Below are positions 13,970 to 15,110 of a stretch of DNA of 15,110 bases, one piece after another (the stretch's first letter is position 1; each line of letters opens with the position of its first letter). A program made the position numbers and the translations under genes. Below the pieces are notes generated by a model that saw nothing but the letters and a program-made list of their open reading frames with translations, searched no databases and was not told the DNA's origin. Origin of the DNA: an uncultured Alphaproteobacteria bacterium (GTDB lineage: Bacteria; Pseudomonadota; Alphaproteobacteria; Puniceispirillales; Puniceispirillaceae); assembly GCA_937924895.1 (NCBI GenBank), contig CALEYP010000125.1, positions 1 to 15,110 on the forward strand, given 5' to 3'.

Positions 13970-15110
13970 ATGAAGAAGTTAACTAAGATCGGGGCAGGGC
14001 TGTTACTCTCTGCTACCATGCTTTCATCAGCTTTTGCTGATGAGATCACAATGTGGACAATGGAAGAGCAGCCAGACAGAATGGCACGTCAGCAGCAAAT
14101 CGCTGCCGACTTTAATGCTGCAACAGGTCACACAGTGAATATTGTTGCTGTCACTGAAAAAGATATCGCGACTAGAGCCACCGCGGCATTTGCAGCTGGT
14201 GAATTACCAGATGTTTTGAACCACACAGTTCAACATCTATTGCCATTTGCTGAAGCTGGTATCCTAGACGCTGGTGCCGCAACAGATGTGGTTGACGAGT
14301 TAGGGACAAACACATTCGCATCAGGCCCATTAAACATGGCTAAATCAGATGGCGAGATTGTATCTGTACCTACAGATGGTTGGACACAGCTTGTTGTGTA
14401 TCGTTCAGACGTGTTTGCTGAAAATGGCCTCGCCGCACCAAAATCTTTTGCAGATATTGAAGCTGCAATTGAAGCACTCCACAACCCACCATCAATGTAT
14501 GGCTTCGTTGCTGCGACGAAAATTGACGAAACTTACATGATGCAATTGATTGAGCATATTTCATTGGCAGCTGGCTATTCACCAGTGAATGCTGATGGAT
14601 CTGTAAATGAAGACACAAGCAAGCTAAAGAACGTCTTGTCATTCTATAAGACAATTGCTGACGCGTCTCCAGAAGGTGACCTTTATTGGAAGCAAAGCCG
14701 TGAGCTATATCTCGATGGTAAAGCTGCTATGATCATCTGGTCACCATCATTGCTTGATGAATTAGGTGGTCTACGCGACTCAGCACCAGTAACAATCAAT
14801 GATGATCCAACATCAAAAGAATTGGCCAAGAATACAGGCTTTGTAACTGTTTTCTCAGGGCCAGGTAATGACGCTGGCGCGGCTTACGCCGACGTCCGTT
14901 ATTTGGGCATTACTGCTGACGCGAATACAGATGTTGCTGCTGAGTTCGTTAAGTTTGTTGTCTCAAAAGGTTATGGCGATTGGCTCGGTATGGCGCCAGA
15001 AGGTAAATTCCCTGTACGTATGGGTGAGTTCGGTAGCGATACACGTTATGAAAAGCTATGGGCAAGCCTAGACGTTGGTGTTTACCGTAAAGAACCTCTT
15101 GCCAACATCT
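13970..15110 (+). CDS. ABC transporter sugar-binding protein (extracellular solute-binding protein family 1), 3' end cut off
   Basis: This is a periplasmic binding protein that captures a sugar for an ABC importer. The frame is open for 380 codons from ATG 13970 to the window edge without a stop, so the C terminus lies outside. The start has a strong GAGGAGG leader (13959-13965). The N terminus is a classical Sec signal peptide: KK, hydrophobic core GAGLLLSATML, and cleavage after SAFA near residue 23, with no lipobox cysteine. The mature part begins DEITMWTM and contains family-1 features: RQQQIAADFNAATG, FAAGELPDVLNH, LPFAEAGILD, VPTDGWTQLVVYRSDVF, YLDGKAAMIIWSP and a late EFVKFVVSKGYGDWLG. 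Codon use is skewed: 14 of 17 proline codons are CCA and the rest CCT, with many TCA and ACA, consistent with high expression. It is probably co-transcribed with the LacI gene; permeases would be expected downstream. Confidence 0.92.
   Translation, partial: MKKLTKIGAGLLLSATMLSSAFADEITMWTMEEQPDRMARQQQIAADFNAATGHTVNIVAVTEKDIATRATAAFAAGELPDVLNHTVQHLLPFAEAGILDAGAATDVVDELGTNTFASGPLNMAKSDGEIVSVPTDGWTQLVVYRSDVFAENGLAAPKSFADIEAAIEALHNPPSMYGFVAATKIDETYMMQLIEHISLAAGYSPVNADGSVNEDTSKLKNVLSFYKTIADASPEGDLYWKQSRELYLDGKAAMIIWSPSLLDELGGLRDSAPVTINDDPTSKELAKNTGFVTVFSGPGNDAGAAYADVRYLGITADANTDVAAEFVKFVVSKGYGDWLGMAPEGKFPVRMGEFGSDTRYEKLWASLDVGVYRKEPLANI

Overview
The window looks like chromosomal DNA of a marine-type alphaproteobacterium. 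It has moderate GC (about 45-50% by eye), tightly packed operons, Shine-Dalgarno starts, and solute transport plus catabolic genes under LacI-type regulators. A SAR116/Puniceispirillum-like host would fit, but that is an inference from style, not a proven placement. No rRNA, tRNA, CRISPR array, phage gene or insertion sequence was found.

Layout. (1) Bases 2-4414, plus strand: the end of an RbsC/FrcC-type sugar ABC permease, a single-domain FrcA-type ATPase, a PhyH-family Fe(II)/2-oxoglutarate dioxygenase, a canonical iolB, and a LacI-family regulator. (2) Bases 7612-4427, minus strand: a Gfo/Idh/MocA dehydrogenase, an IolE/MocC-like TIM-barrel protein and a second Gfo/Idh/MocA dehydrogenase, read convergently toward block 1. 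(3) Bases 7757-12280, plus strand, divergent from block 2: iolD, iolC, a divergent second IolB-family protein and an IolJ-like class II aldolase. These are linked by stop/start overlaps (TGATG, TAATG, ATGA). (4) Bases 12422-15110: a minus-strand small cupin resembling the C-terminal domain of ManC, divergent from a second LacI-family regulator followed by a periplasmic sugar-binding protein that runs off the window.

How it works together. Blocks 1-3 hold nearly the whole myo-inositol (cyclitol) route: uptake, oxidation to inosose by Gfo/Idh enzymes, dehydration or isomerisation by the IolE/MocC-like protein, ring opening (IolD), isomerisation (IolB), phosphorylation (IolC) and aldol cleavage (IolJ). 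IolA/MmsA and the cognate binding protein are not in the window. Two dehydrogenases, two IolB-family proteins, the MocC-like protein and an embedded dioxygenase suggest that more than plain myo-inositol is handled, for example a scyllo-, chiro-, O-methyl- or amino-inositol. That is a hypothesis.

Two perfect but unrelated palindromes with a central CpG, at 7643-7660 in the block 2/3 divergent promoter region and at 12867-12888 before the second LacI gene, look like LacI-family operators. They imply two separate regulatory circuits, with block 4 probably serving a different sugar.
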